From the NCBI RefSeq assembly GCF_900104955.1, contig NZ_FNSI01000001.1, positions 778,001 to 842,000 of the forward strand: a stretch of DNA of 64,000 bases, in the 5' to 3' direction. Made by a program: the position numbers and the translations under genes. Origin of the DNA: Beijerinckia sp. 28-YEA-48. GTDB taxonomy: Bacteria; Pseudomonadota; Alphaproteobacteria; Rhizobiales; Beijerinckiaceae. Below the pieces are notes generated by a model. That model was not told the origin of the DNA, did no database searches, and was given only the letters and a program-made list of their open reading frames with translations. This document shows positions 34,340 through 42,203 of this stretch, one piece after another; the stretch's first letter is position 1; every line of letters starts with the position of its first letter.

Positions 34340-35177
34340 CGGGCAGCATTTCCAGTTTCGACATGGTGCCCTTCAGAGCGAAGTCGCCATAGTCGAGAAC
34401 GAGATCGCTCGAAATGCCATTGTCCCACATCTGGAAGGCCATTTTGTAGCTCGGGTTGGCGTCGGCCTTGGCATTGTCGAAATAGCTGACGTTGGTGCGC
34501 CAGCGCGCCATGCCCTTCATCGCCGCCACATCCTTTGTCGGATCGGTGAGCGGCTCCTGCGAGCGATGACCGAAGATGTTCAGCGTGTGATAGACTTTAT
34601 CGCCGCCGTCGGAGCCGTCGTAGATTTTCATCTCCATCGCCGTTTCTCCGGCCCGCGCCGCGATGATCGAATGCAGCATCTGCGCCGTCGGGAAGGTGAC
34701 GTCCACGTCGGCATCGGATCGCTTCGGCATGGGCTCTTTGATATTGATCGATAGGGCGCCGTCGCCCGAGCGGGTGGCCTCGCCCTGATTGGTGCTGACG
34801 ACGCGATCGCCGATCATGTTCTCGATGCGGAAGTTCAGCGTCTTGCCGTCGCCGCTTTCAAAGGTGGTCGAGCGCGTGTCGGTCATGCGCGGCTCGCCTT
34901 CGGACGGGGTGATTTCGGTGATCTGGCGAAAGGACACCTCGTAGCCTTTGCAGGCCGATCCGTTGAATTCGTAGACGATGCGACCGCTCACCGCGACCGG
35001 GGCCGAACTGCCGTTGCCGCGCAGCAGCGACAATTCGTAGACGGCGAGATGGGGCGACATGCGGACCGTTTGGGCGGCGGTTTCGGCGCTGGCCATCCCG
35101 GCACTGGCTTGCAGAAAAACCGCGGCGCCGGCGAAACCTGCGAGCTGGGATAAACGGGCGGAACGATACTGTGTCAT
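34323..35177 (-). CDS. eipB: EipB-family cell-envelope integrity protein (DUF1849)
   Basis: The 284-aa product has a signal peptide ending near ASAGMASA and a long beta-rich periplasmic domain. Segments LAVYELSLLRG, GRIVYEFNGSACKGYEVSF, YDGSDGGDKVYHTLNIFG and FQMWDNGISSDLVLDYGDF match DUF1849, the EipB family. Brucella EipB is a periplasmic spiral beta barrel needed for envelope integrity, with one disulfide. Two cysteines are present here, one in SACKG and one in the final SPCP. GAGG before the ATG at 35177 supports that start over one four codons upstream. Confidence 0.87.
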   Translation of the reverse strand: MTQYRSARLSQLAGFAGAAVFLQASAGMASAETAAQTVRMSPHLAVYELSLLRGNGSSAPVAVSGRIVYEFNGSACKGYEVSFRQITEITPSEGEPRMTDTRSTTFESGDGKTLNFRIENMIGDRVVSTNQGEATRSGDGALSINIKEPMPKRSDADVDVTFPTAQMLHSIIAARAGETAMEMKIYDGSDGGDKVYHTLNIFGHRSQEPLTDPTKDVAAMKGMARWRTNVSYFDNAKADANPSYKMAFQMWDNGISSDLVLDYGDFALKGTMSKLEMLPESPCP

Positions 35178-35339
35178 TAAGCGCCTCAAAGCAGAATCGA
35201 TGCCGGATAGGGGTCTCTCATGGCGAAATTAGGGTTTCGGTGGGGGGCTGCAACCGGCATACTCATCAATTCGACGTGCTGTCCGCCAGATGCGCCCGTC
35301 GATCCAGAGATTCGTCTAACGATCCGTCGCGAGGTTTCT

Positions 35340-35813
35340 ATGTCTACGGTTGAGGGGCGTCTGAAAGCATTGGGAATTGAGCTGCCGTCGCCGGCCGCGC
35401 CCGTCGCCAATTATGTCCCTTGGACGATATGCAGCTCGATTTTAACGATCTCGGGACAATTGCCCTTCGGCGCGGACGGCAAGCTGGCGCCGCAGTTTCT
35501 CGGCCGCGTGGCGGGAGAGGTTTCGCAGGACGACGGCCGGGCAGCGGCGCAGCAATGCGCCGTCAATGTGCTGGCGCAGGTGCGCGCGGCGCTGGGCTCG
35601 TTCGACCGCGTCAAGCGCTGCCAGCGGCTCGGCGGCTTTATCGTCGCGGCGCCCGATTTCTTCGGTCTGCCGGCCATCATGAACGGCGCGTCGGACCTGA
35701 TGGTGGCGGCGTTGGGCGATGCCGGCCGCCATGCCCGCTCCACGGTCGGTGTGGCGCAACTGCCGCTGAATTCTGCCGTCGAGGTGGAAGCCTCATTCGA
35801 GATCGTTGCCTAG
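35340..35813 (+). CDS. RidA/YjgF family protein
   Basis: The 157-aa product matches the longer RidA-like subgroup: ANYVPWTICSSILTISGQLPFGADG, then QQCAVNVLAQVRAALGSFD, GFIVAAPDFFGLPAIMNGASDLM and the conserved closing ARSTVGVAQLPLNSAVEVEA. Known RidA proteins hydrolyse reactive enamines/imines and bear an Arg in this last motif, as here (HARSTVG). GCGAGG just ahead of 35340 supports the start. The GDPD gene begins one base after its stop, so the two form one unit. Confidence 0.87.
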   Translation: MSTVEGRLKALGIELPSPAAPVANYVPWTICSSILTISGQLPFGADGKLAPQFLGRVAGEVSQDDGRAAAQQCAVNVLAQVRAALGSFDRVKRCQRLGGFIVAAPDFFGLPAIMNGASDLMVAALGDAGRHARSTVGVAQLPLNSAVEVEASFEIVA

Positions 35814-35814
35814 G

Positions 35815-36576
35815 ATGCCGCGTCCATCGTGGCTCGTGGCCCATCCGATTGCCCATCGCGGTCTGCATGATCGCACGGCAGGGGTGATCGAAAATTCGCT
35901 CTCGGCTGCCCGCCGCGCCGTCGCCGGCGGCTATGCGATGGAATGCGACGTGCAGCTGACGGCCGATGGCGAGGCCGTTGTCTTCCACGATTTCACGCTC
36001 GATCGGCTGATCGGGCGCGCCGGCCGGGTGATCGAGACGCCCTCTGTTGAACTGACGCAGATGCATCTGCGTGGCAGTGCCGACACCGTGCCGACGCTCG
36101 CGGCTCTGCTCGATGTCATGGGGGCCGGCAACACGCTTGTCGTCGAGATCAAGAGCGCTTTCGACGGTGACATGAGGCTGGCGGAGCGCACGGCGCGGAT
36201 CGTCGCGCGCCATGGCGGCCAAGTGGCGTTGAAAAGCTTCGATCCGCAAGTGATGACGCATTTGCGCGTCAACCGGGCTGCGCTTGGCATCACGGACGTG
36301 CCGCTCGGCATGATCGCGGAAGCCCATTACGACGATGCGGAATGGGCCTTTCTCACCGATGCCGACAAGCAAGCGCTTGCCAATTTTTTGCATTGGGACG
36401 CGACGCAACCGGATTTCTTGTCCTATTACGTCAACGATTTTCCCCATGCGGTGCCGCATCTGTTGCGCCGGGCGCTGGGCCTGCCAGTGATGACCTGGAC
36501 GGTGCGGACGACGGCGCAGAAACAGGCGGCGGCGCAATGGGCCGATCAGATCGTCTTCGAGGGGAACATCGCTTAG
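35815..36576 (+). CDS. Glycerophosphodiester phosphodiesterase
   Basis: The 253-aa protein is a GDPD-family TIM barrel, without an export signal, so cytoplasmic. HPIAHRGLHD (catalytic His), GVIENSLSAARRAVAGGYAMECDVQLTAD-type metal-binding Glu/Asp and VVFHDFTLDRL (second His) are present, as is VVEIKSAF. It would cut glycerophosphodiesters to glycerol 3-phosphate and an alcohol. It is sandwiched between RidA and MFS genes with almost no gaps; the MFS gene starts exactly at its stop. Confidence 0.88.
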   Translation: MPRPSWLVAHPIAHRGLHDRTAGVIENSLSAARRAVAGGYAMECDVQLTADGEAVVFHDFTLDRLIGRAGRVIETPSVELTQMHLRGSADTVPTLAALLDVMGAGNTLVVEIKSAFDGDMRLAERTARIVARHGGQVALKSFDPQVMTHLRVNRAALGITDVPLGMIAEAHYDDAEWAFLTDADKQALANFLHWDATQPDFLSYYVNDFPHAVPHLLRRALGLPVMTWTVRTTAQKQAAAQWADQIVFEGNIA

Positions 36577-37749
36577 ATGCTTTATCCCTTTGCCCTGTGT
36601 GCTTTGGCTTCGGCCATTTCCAACAGGGCGATCGATCCTCTCATCACGCTCATCGCGCGCGAATTTTCCGTGCCCGTCACGACAGCGGCGCTGGCGGCGT
36701 CGCTCTATGCGCTGCCCTATGCGTTCGGTCAGCCGATCCTTGGGCCGATCGGTGACTTCTATGGCAAGATCAAGGTGCTGCGCACCTGCCTGTGGCTGCA
36801 GACGGCCTGCCTGGCGCTCGTCGTCCTCTCGCCATCGCTGACGATCCTGCTGGTGGCGCGGGTGATCGGCGGTTTTGCCGGCGGTGGCATCATGCCGGTG
36901 ACCATGGCGATCGTCGGCGACAAGTTTCCGCCAGCGACTCGCCAGCTCGCCATGGCCCGCGTGCTTTCCGCCGGTATGACCGGCACGATCTTCGCCACGA
37001 CGGCGGCGGGACTGCTGGCGCAGTTCGTCAACTGGCGCACGGTTTTCATCATCGGCATGGTGATTGCGCTGACGGCGGCGCTGATCATGACGTTCAAGGC
37101 TGATGAGCCGACACCCGACAGGCAGGGCGGGCGCCTCAGCTTCGCCCACGCCATTGCGGGCTATAAGAAGGTCTTCGCCAATCGGCGCTCCTTCATCTGC
37201 TATGGCGCGGTCTTCGTCGAGGGCGTCGCGATTTTCGGCGTCATGCCGTTTATCGGTGAAATCCTAGAGCGCCGCGGCCTTGGCAGCGTCAAGGAAGCGG
37301 GCATTATCATTGCTGGGATAGGGATTGGCGGCTTGTTCTATACGCTGATCCTGAAATGGTTGTTGCAGATGTTCAGCCGCTATCAGTTGATGTTCATGGG
37401 CGGTCTATTCTGCGCCGGAGGCATGTTCACGCTGGCCTATGGTCTCCCCTGGGAAATCACCGCCGTCACCTTCTGCGCCACGGGCTTTGGCTACACGCTG
37501 ATGCATAACTCGATCCAGACTGAAGTGTCAGGATTGAGCGCGAAAGCGCGCGGCTCGGCCTTTTCGCTGCATTCGTTTTCGCTGTTCAGCGGCCAGGCGC
37601 TCGGACCTTTGATCTTTGGGCCGTTGATTATCGGCCTTGGCCCGACCACGGCGCTGATCTGCAGTGGAACGATCCTGCTGCTGCTGGGGCCGACGATCTC
37701 ATTCCTGTTCGCGCGGCAGCGTCGCCAATCCGGAACAACGGGCTTCTGA
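36577..37749 (+). CDS. MFS transporter
   Basis: The 390-aa protein has about twelve membrane segments, with GPIGDFYGKIKVLRTCLW at the segment 2-3 loop, ARVIGGFAGGGIMPVTMAIVGD in segment 4, and ATTAAGLLAQFVNWRTVFII in segment 6. It belongs to the DHA1 group and the substrate is unknown. Because it abuts the GDPD gene, a link to glycerophospho-compounds or their products is possible but not shown. Confidence 0.8.
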   Translation: MLYPFALCALASAISNRAIDPLITLIAREFSVPVTTAALAASLYALPYAFGQPILGPIGDFYGKIKVLRTCLWLQTACLALVVLSPSLTILLVARVIGGFAGGGIMPVTMAIVGDKFPPATRQLAMARVLSAGMTGTIFATTAAGLLAQFVNWRTVFIIGMVIALTAALIMTFKADEPTPDRQGGRLSFAHAIAGYKKVFANRRSFICYGAVFVEGVAIFGVMPFIGEILERRGLGSVKEAGIIIAGIGIGGLFYTLILKWLLQMFSRYQLMFMGGLFCAGGMFTLAYGLPWEITAVTFCATGFGYTLMHNSIQTEVSGLSAKARGSAFSLHSFSLFSGQALGPLIFGPLIIGLGPTTALICSGTILLLLGPTISFLFARQRRQSGTTGF

Positions 37750-37758
37750 GCGGTCTGT

Positions 37759-38061
37759 TCAGACGGCGCCGCGCATTTTTGCCAGCCACCATCTCAAGCC
37801 GACGAACAGGAAGCGCCAGTCGCGGAAAAACTCGGGCGGTTTGTGTTCGTAGAGATGGCCGACGAATTGCAGGATCCAGCCGAGGATGAAAAGGGCCGCG
37901 GCCCAGATCCAAAGATGGCTGACGAACGGTGAGAGAATGAACATCGCGATCGCGACGACGATCATTGGTATGCCCCACGTGTGGCATAGCCGATTGCGGG
38001 GATCGCGATGGCTGGTCTCGTATTCGGCGATCCATTCGCTCCAGGGGCGACCGAAAAACAT
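37759..38061 (-). CDS. Mpo1-like (DUF962) membrane protein
   Basis: The 100-aa protein has HRDPRNRLCHTWGIPMI and LQFVGHLYEHKPPEFF, the His-rich motifs of the Mpo1/DUF962 family (PF06127), and two or three hydrophobic segments between. Yeast Mpo1 is an iron dioxygenase that shortens 2-hydroxy fatty acids; the four conserved His are here. Bacterial members are uncharacterised. It is convergent with the MFS gene and divergent from the next gene. Confidence 0.82.
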   Translation of the reverse strand: MFFGRPWSEWIAEYETSHRDPRNRLCHTWGIPMIVVAIAMFILSPFVSHLWIWAAALFILGWILQFVGHLYEHKPPEFFRDWRFLFVGLRWWLAKMRGAV

Positions 38062-38235
38062 GACGACCTCCTCAGGCAGGCGTAACCGTAGGCTCCCACA
38101 ATGGCAGCAGTGGGGTCAATTGGGCCTTTGGCTGGAATGGCTTGCGCTGGCCCCGGCAGGGGCTCGATCCAAGGCCTGAATTTTAGGCTTGGCTTGCTCT
38201 GGGCGCTGCCGCCAGTCGCGCCTATATTCGTGCCG

Positions 38236-39447
38236 ATGTCCGATCCTGTCTTCCAGATTCGCATTGCCCGTTCCATGGCCGATATCGATGCGGCCGCCTG
38301 GGACGCTTGCGCCAATCCGCCCGGTGTCGACTGCGATCCGGACGATCCGCAACGGGAGCGGTTCAATCCGTTCCTGAGCCATGCTTTCCTGAATACACTG
38401 GAAACATCCGGCTCGGCGACATCGCGAACCGGTTGGTCGCCAGTGCATCTGGTGGTCGAGGATCAGGCGGGCGCCATCCTGGCTTGCGCGCCGTGCTATC
38501 TGAAAAACCATTCGCAAGGCGAATATGTCTTCGACTATGCCTGGGCGGACGCCTTCGAGCGGGCCGGCGGACACTATTATCCCAAGTTGCAGGTCAGCGT
38601 GCCGTTCACGCCGGCGCAGGGGCGGCGGCTGTTGGTGGCGCCCGGCACCAATGTCGCCGCCGCGCAGGCGGCGCTGGTCGAAGGCTTGCGCGCCTTGCAG
38701 CAGCGCACGGGCGCATCGTCGACCCACATCACCTTTCCCTTGAAGCAGGAATGGGAGGCGCTGGGGCAAAATGGCTTCCTGCGTCGCACCGGCAAGCAGT
38801 TCCATTTCTTCAATCGTGGCTATGATGACTTCGACGGTTTCCTGGCCGATCTTGCCTCGCGCAAGCGCAAGAACATCCGCAAGGAACGAGCGGAAGCCAT
38901 TGTCCACGGCATCGACATCGAATGGGTGACGGGCCGCGATATCACCGAAGCCCATTGGGATGCGTTTTTCGCGTTCTACATGGACACCGGTTCGCGCAAA
39001 TGGGGCCAGCCCTATCTGACGCGGCGTTATTATTCGCTGGTGGGCGAGGCGATGGCGGATCGCATTCTGCTGGTGATGGCCAAGCGCAACGGGCGCTATA
39101 TCGCCGGCGCAATCAATTTCATCGGTGACGATGCGCTCTACGGTCGCAATTGGGGCGCGATCGAAGAGCATCCGTTCCTGCACTTCGAGGTCTGTTATTA
39201 TCAGGCGATAGACTTCGCCATTGCTCGCAAGCTGTCGCGTGTTGAGGCTGGGGCGCAGGGCGAACATAAGCTGGCGCGCGGTTATGGGCCGGTCGAAACC
39301 TATTCCCTGCATATGTTCGAAGACCCACGGCTGGCGCGTGCCGTCGACGGCTTTCTGCAGCAGGAGCGGGAAGCGATCAGCCAGTCGATCGAAATCTACG
39401 GCGAGCATGTGCCGTTCCGGCGCGACTTGGAACGTGAGCTGGATTAA
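38236..39447 (+). CDS. FemAB-like/GNAT-fold protein (PF04339, DUF482)
   Basis: The 403-aa protein matches the peptidogalycan-biosynthesis/DUF482 family: FNPFLSHAFLNTLETSGSA near the start, then PCYLKNHSQGEYVFDYAWAD and YYPKLQVSVPFTP. The SRKRKNIRKERAEA segment and the closing GAQGEHKLARGYGPVETYSLH complete the pattern. The fold is two GNAT-like halves, as in FemX aminoacyl transferases. The reaction is unknown. The start at 38236 (MSDPVFQIRI) is chosen because the upstream frame lacks family similarity. Confidence 0.82.
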   Translation: MSDPVFQIRIARSMADIDAAAWDACANPPGVDCDPDDPQRERFNPFLSHAFLNTLETSGSATSRTGWSPVHLVVEDQAGAILACAPCYLKNHSQGEYVFDYAWADAFERAGGHYYPKLQVSVPFTPAQGRRLLVAPGTNVAAAQAALVEGLRALQQRTGASSTHITFPLKQEWEALGQNGFLRRTGKQFHFFNRGYDDFDGFLADLASRKRKNIRKERAEAIVHGIDIEWVTGRDITEAHWDAFFAFYMDTGSRKWGQPYLTRRYYSLVGEAMADRILLVMAKRNGRYIAGAINFIGDDALYGRNWGAIEEHPFLHFEVCYYQAIDFAIARKLSRVEAGAQGEHKLARGYGPVETYSLHMFEDPRLARAVDGFLQQEREAISQSIEIYGEHVPFRRDLERELD

Positions 39448-39508
39448 GCTCGCTTTGTAGGGGATACTGAGCGCTGGCTAAATCCTGAAAAGCGAGCTTT
39501 TTACACAG

Positions 39509-39919
39509 ATGACTGACAATCACCCGAGTCAGAGCGCTGATCTGATCAGCGCCAATATTATCGTCAACTTGCCCGCTGATGTTCCGGTGCCTGAAATATC
39601 GGAGTTTGCGCTCTACAAAGAGGAAGTGGTGAATGGGTATCGCCACGCCTATTACGCGAGTTCCATCGGCGACCAGGATGATCTTGCCGTTCAGGATGGA
39701 CTTGAGCTTCTAACAGGAGCGATTGAGAGCGCGCGCGACGATCTTCAGACGGTTCTCAAGCTCGAGGGCTGCACTGTGACGTTGGATATTGCGATTTTTC
39801 CGAACCTTGGTTTCTCCACGGTTTCTTATGCGCTGCCGCCGGCTTTGGCGCGTCAACTCGTCGAGCTGGGCATCGTCTTCAGCGTCATGATGATTATGCC
39901 ATCGGATCTGTCCGAATGA
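39509..39919 (+). CDS. Hypothetical protein, no family recognised
   Basis: The 136-aa acidic protein has no signal peptide or membrane segment. Its middle (LAVQDGLELLTGAIESARDD) is helical and its end (ALPPALARQLVELGIVFSVMMIMPSDLSE) alternates strands and helix. Coding sequence is less GC-rich than its neighbours. It stands alone between the FemAB-like gene and a repeat element. I do not recognise it; a recently acquired or fast-evolving gene is possible. Confidence 0.6.
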   Translation: MTDNHPSQSADLISANIIVNLPADVPVPEISEFALYKEEVVNGYRHAYYASSIGDQDDLAVQDGLELLTGAIESARDDLQTVLKLEGCTVTLDIAIFPNLGFSTVSYALPPALARQLVELGIVFSVMMIMPSDLSE

Positions 39920-39987
39920 GGCAGGCGGTTGTCAGTTCATAGAAACAGACACGCTTGCCGCGTCGGAACGCGGCAAGCAATACTATC

Positions 39988-40052
39988 CAGAGCAAATTTT
40001 GACGCGTCTTTGTATCGTTTGACGATCCCGTCAAACTCCGAAACGCTATTGC
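39988..40052 (+). repeat. Interspersed palindromic repeat, covarying copy
   Basis: CAGAGCAAATTTTGACGCGT, CTTTGTATC, then the hairpin GTTTGACG-ATCC-CGTCAAAC (40017-40036), then CGAAACGCTATTGCG. Compared with the copies at 3620 and 30321, one base pair has changed on both sides of the stem (T-A to C-G), so pairing is kept. Confidence 0.8.
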
Positions 40053-40056
40053 GGCT

Positions 40057-40326
40057 TCAGTTCAAGAAGAACTCATGGTCGCACATGCGCAGTTCCGCCG
40101 GTTTGATCAGGCGGGCATGGGCGACCCGAACCGCATAGAGCTGGCCATCGAGCTTGGTCGTCCAGAAGTCCAAGAACTTCGTCAGCTCTGGAAAACGGGG
40201 ATGTAGGTCGTAATCCTGCCAAATGTAGCTTTGCAGGATCGCTGGATGATCCGGCAATCGATACAGGATTTCCGCCGTCGTCAGGCCGTAGCCAGCAAGC
40301 TGAAGTACAAAATCACGAGACGCCAT
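40057..40326 (-). CDS. usg: Usg family protein
   Basis: The 89-aa protein matches the Usg family (PF06233), a small alphaproteobacterial family of unknown function. Marks are QLAGYGLTTAEILYRLPDHP, LQSYIWQDYDLHPRFPELTKFLDFW and the closing GQLYAVRVAHARLIKPAELR. The protein is soluble. It is divergent from the HIT gene, with a 191-bp A/T-rich promoter region between them. Confidence 0.85.
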   Translation of the reverse strand: MASRDFVLQLAGYGLTTAEILYRLPDHPAILQSYIWQDYDLHPRFPELTKFLDFWTTKLDGQLYAVRVAHARLIKPAELRMCDHEFFLN

Positions 40327-40517
40327 CTGGTCCTCCGCGATAATGCTGAGGTGAAGATGATACGCGTCAGCGTGTCACAACAAAGTTAAATATTAATAAA
40401 ATCCTCGTGAAAACAGTTTGTTAGCAGCGCTCCTCAGTGAGTGCCAAAAATCCGTCGATGACCGATTGTCTTGACGCGTGCCAACGGGCAGGTTTGAGCT
40501 TGGCGCGGAGAATTTTC

Positions 40518-40946
40518 ATGTCGTACCGTCTTGAATATCAACCCGATAATATCTTCGCGAAAATGCTACGCGGCGAAATCCCATGCCATAAAGTGTTCGA
40601 GGACGATGTCGCCTTGGCGTTCATGGACATCATGCCGCGCGGCGATGGCCATACGCTGATTATTCCCAAGATGGCGGTGCGCGGCCTCCTGGACATGCCG
40701 GCCGAAGCGCTGGGCCCGTTCATGGAGCGAGTGCAGCGTGTCAGCCGTGCCGTGGTGAAGGGCATGGATGCTGAAGGCCTGACCTTGCAGCAGTTCAACG
40801 AGACGGCCGGCGGGCAGGTGGTGTTTCACCTCCACTTCCATGTGCTGCCGCGCTGGGAAGGCATTCGCCTGCGCCCGCACACGGGCGAAATGGAGAAGCC
40901 CGACGTGTTGCGCCAGAACGCCGAGCGTATCCGCGCCGCGCTTTAG
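40518..40946 (+). CDS. HIT family nucleotide-binding protein
   Basis: The 142-aa HIT hydrolase has the N-terminal NIFAKMLRGEIPCHKVFED, GHTLIIPKM, and the active-site motif HLHFHVLPRW (H-x-H-x-H-x-x). The family cleaves AMP- or NMP-linked compounds, such as AMP-lysine or dinucleoside polyphosphates. Length and the NIFAKMLRGEIP opening put it in the HINT branch. The ATG at 40518 follows GCGGAG. The frame is open upstream to 40437, but nothing there resembles the family. Confidence 0.88.
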   Translation: MSYRLEYQPDNIFAKMLRGEIPCHKVFEDDVALAFMDIMPRGDGHTLIIPKMAVRGLLDMPAEALGPFMERVQRVSRAVVKGMDAEGLTLQQFNETAGGQVVFHLHFHVLPRWEGIRLRPHTGEMEKPDVLRQNAERIRAAL

Positions 40947-40964
40947 AGACCCGTCCAAAACACG

Positions 40965-41010
40965 GCTTTCGGCAAAGTCGCGTTTCTGTCGAAACGCGAT
41001 TTGCTCTAAG
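40965..41010 (-). repeat. Interspersed palindromic repeat, 5' half (minus orientation)
   Basis: Read on the minus strand it begins AGAGCAAATCGCGTTTC. The hairpin TCGCGTTTC-TGTC-GAAACGCGA (40978-40999) matches the first hairpin of the copy at 3561, with arms changed but pairing kept. The second hairpin is absent. Confidence 0.6.
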
Positions 41011-41359
41011 GCGCGAACCACCAAGCCGCGCCGACGATGGCGATTTCGCCTATGGCGACGCCGGCGATGACCGAACGGCGGGTGAGGGCAAAGGCCGTCA
41101 GGCCGATGGCCATGGCGCCGAAGCGAGCCAGCAACGGCACTGTGGCCAGCGCCCCCGAGGGCGTCAGCAAGATGTTGGCGACCACCCCGGCGAGGAGCGC
41201 CGTGGCCACGGCGCGCACCCATTCCAGCAGTTCCGACTTCTCGTCGATACTGTGGCCGACGAGGACGGATAGCATGCGCCAGACCTCGCTCGGCAGGAAG
41301 CCGAACAGGATGAGGGCGAAATAGGGCCACAGGCCACCGCTCCAGGCATCGGGCGTCAT
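41006..41359 (-). CDS. azlD: AzlD-family branched-chain amino-acid exporter subunit
   Basis: The 117-aa membrane protein has about four hydrophobic segments. ALILFGFLPSEVWRMLSVLVG, WVRAVATALLAGVVANILLTP and FGAMAIGLTAFALTRRSV match AzlD (PF05437). It pairs with AzlC, encoded just upstream with a four-base overlap (41356-41359). In Bacillus, AzlCD exports leucine analogues and other branched-chain amino acids. The frame stays open well past this start, but the ATG at 41359 is coupled to azlC. Confidence 0.8.
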   Translation of the reverse strand: MTPDAWSGGLWPYFALILFGFLPSEVWRMLSVLVGHSIDEKSELLEWVRAVATALLAGVVANILLTPSGALATVPLLARFGAMAIGLTAFALTRRSVIAGVAIGEIAIVGAAWWFAP

Positions 41360-42105
41360 AGGTGGGCTCCGTGTCGGCGGATGCGCTTCTGCCAAAGCCA
41401 GGCGGCGGTGCCGCCGACAAGGCCGATGATCATCAGGTCGAGCCCGGCGCCGACGATTCCCTTGAGCAGGGGGGCCAGCACGAAGCCTGACGAGAGCGCG
41501 ATCCAGTCGATCGGCTCGCGGGCGTTTCGCGCCAGCGTCGAGGTGAAATAGATCGGTGTAATGAACAGCAGGCCGGCAGCGAGGGCATGCGGCAAGGCCG
41601 CGGCGAGGGTGTAGCCGATCCATGTGGCGATCAGCGCTGCAAAGACGAGGCTGTGCGCGAGACCCATGAACCAGGGAAGGCGGCCGGCCGGCGGAATGTG
41701 ACGGATGGCTTGGATTGATTCCGCCCAGACCGTTACCGCCACCTGATGCATGGCGTATAACAAAATGGGGCGCGACCTCGCTGATTTGCGCAGGGTCGGC
41801 AGCAGCGACACGCACATCGGCAGCAGGCGGATCGACGAGAGCGAGATCGACAAGGCGATGGCGGGCAGGGCGACGCCATTGATCAGCGCGCCAAAATAAA
41901 TCACCTGCGCAGGCCCGGCCCAGATCGTCAGCGTCGAGAGCAACGCCACGCCCAGCGGAACACCGGCTTCCCGCGCCAAGCCGCCGATGCCGAGGAAGGT
42001 GAAAGCCATGACGAAGATCGGCAGGCGGGCGGCGACCATCATGCCGCGGCGCAGCCAATAGGGCCAGCCCTCCTTGCCTAAGGGATCGATCTCTTGCACG
42101 GACAT
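41356..42105 (-). CDS. azlC: AzlC-family branched-chain amino-acid exporter subunit
   Basis: The 249-aa membrane protein has the AzlC signature (PF03591): FVMAFTFLGIGGLAREAG, then LSTLTIWAGPAQVIYFGAL and SISLSSIRLLPMCVSLLPTLR, with about six hydrophobic segments. It forms a two-part permease with AzlD encoded next. The leucine-degradation genes in this window are 30 kb away, so no direct link is implied. It is divergent from the exported lyase gene. Confidence 0.87.
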   Translation of the reverse strand: MSVQEIDPLGKEGWPYWLRRGMMVAARLPIFVMAFTFLGIGGLAREAGVPLGVALLSTLTIWAGPAQVIYFGALINGVALPAIALSISLSSIRLLPMCVSLLPTLRKSARSRPILLYAMHQVAVTVWAESIQAIRHIPPAGRLPWFMGLAHSLVFAALIATWIGYTLAAALPHALAAGLLFITPIYFTSTLARNAREPIDWIALSSGFVLAPLLKGIVGAGLDLMIIGLVGGTAAWLWQKRIRRHGAHL

Positions 42106-42203
42106 GCCGTGTTAGGTGCATATGCGCCGATTCATGTAAAGTCAGCTCATAGTCAAACAACAGCAGATCGCCAGCAGGCGGATCATCAACAGGGAGCCGG
42201 ATC

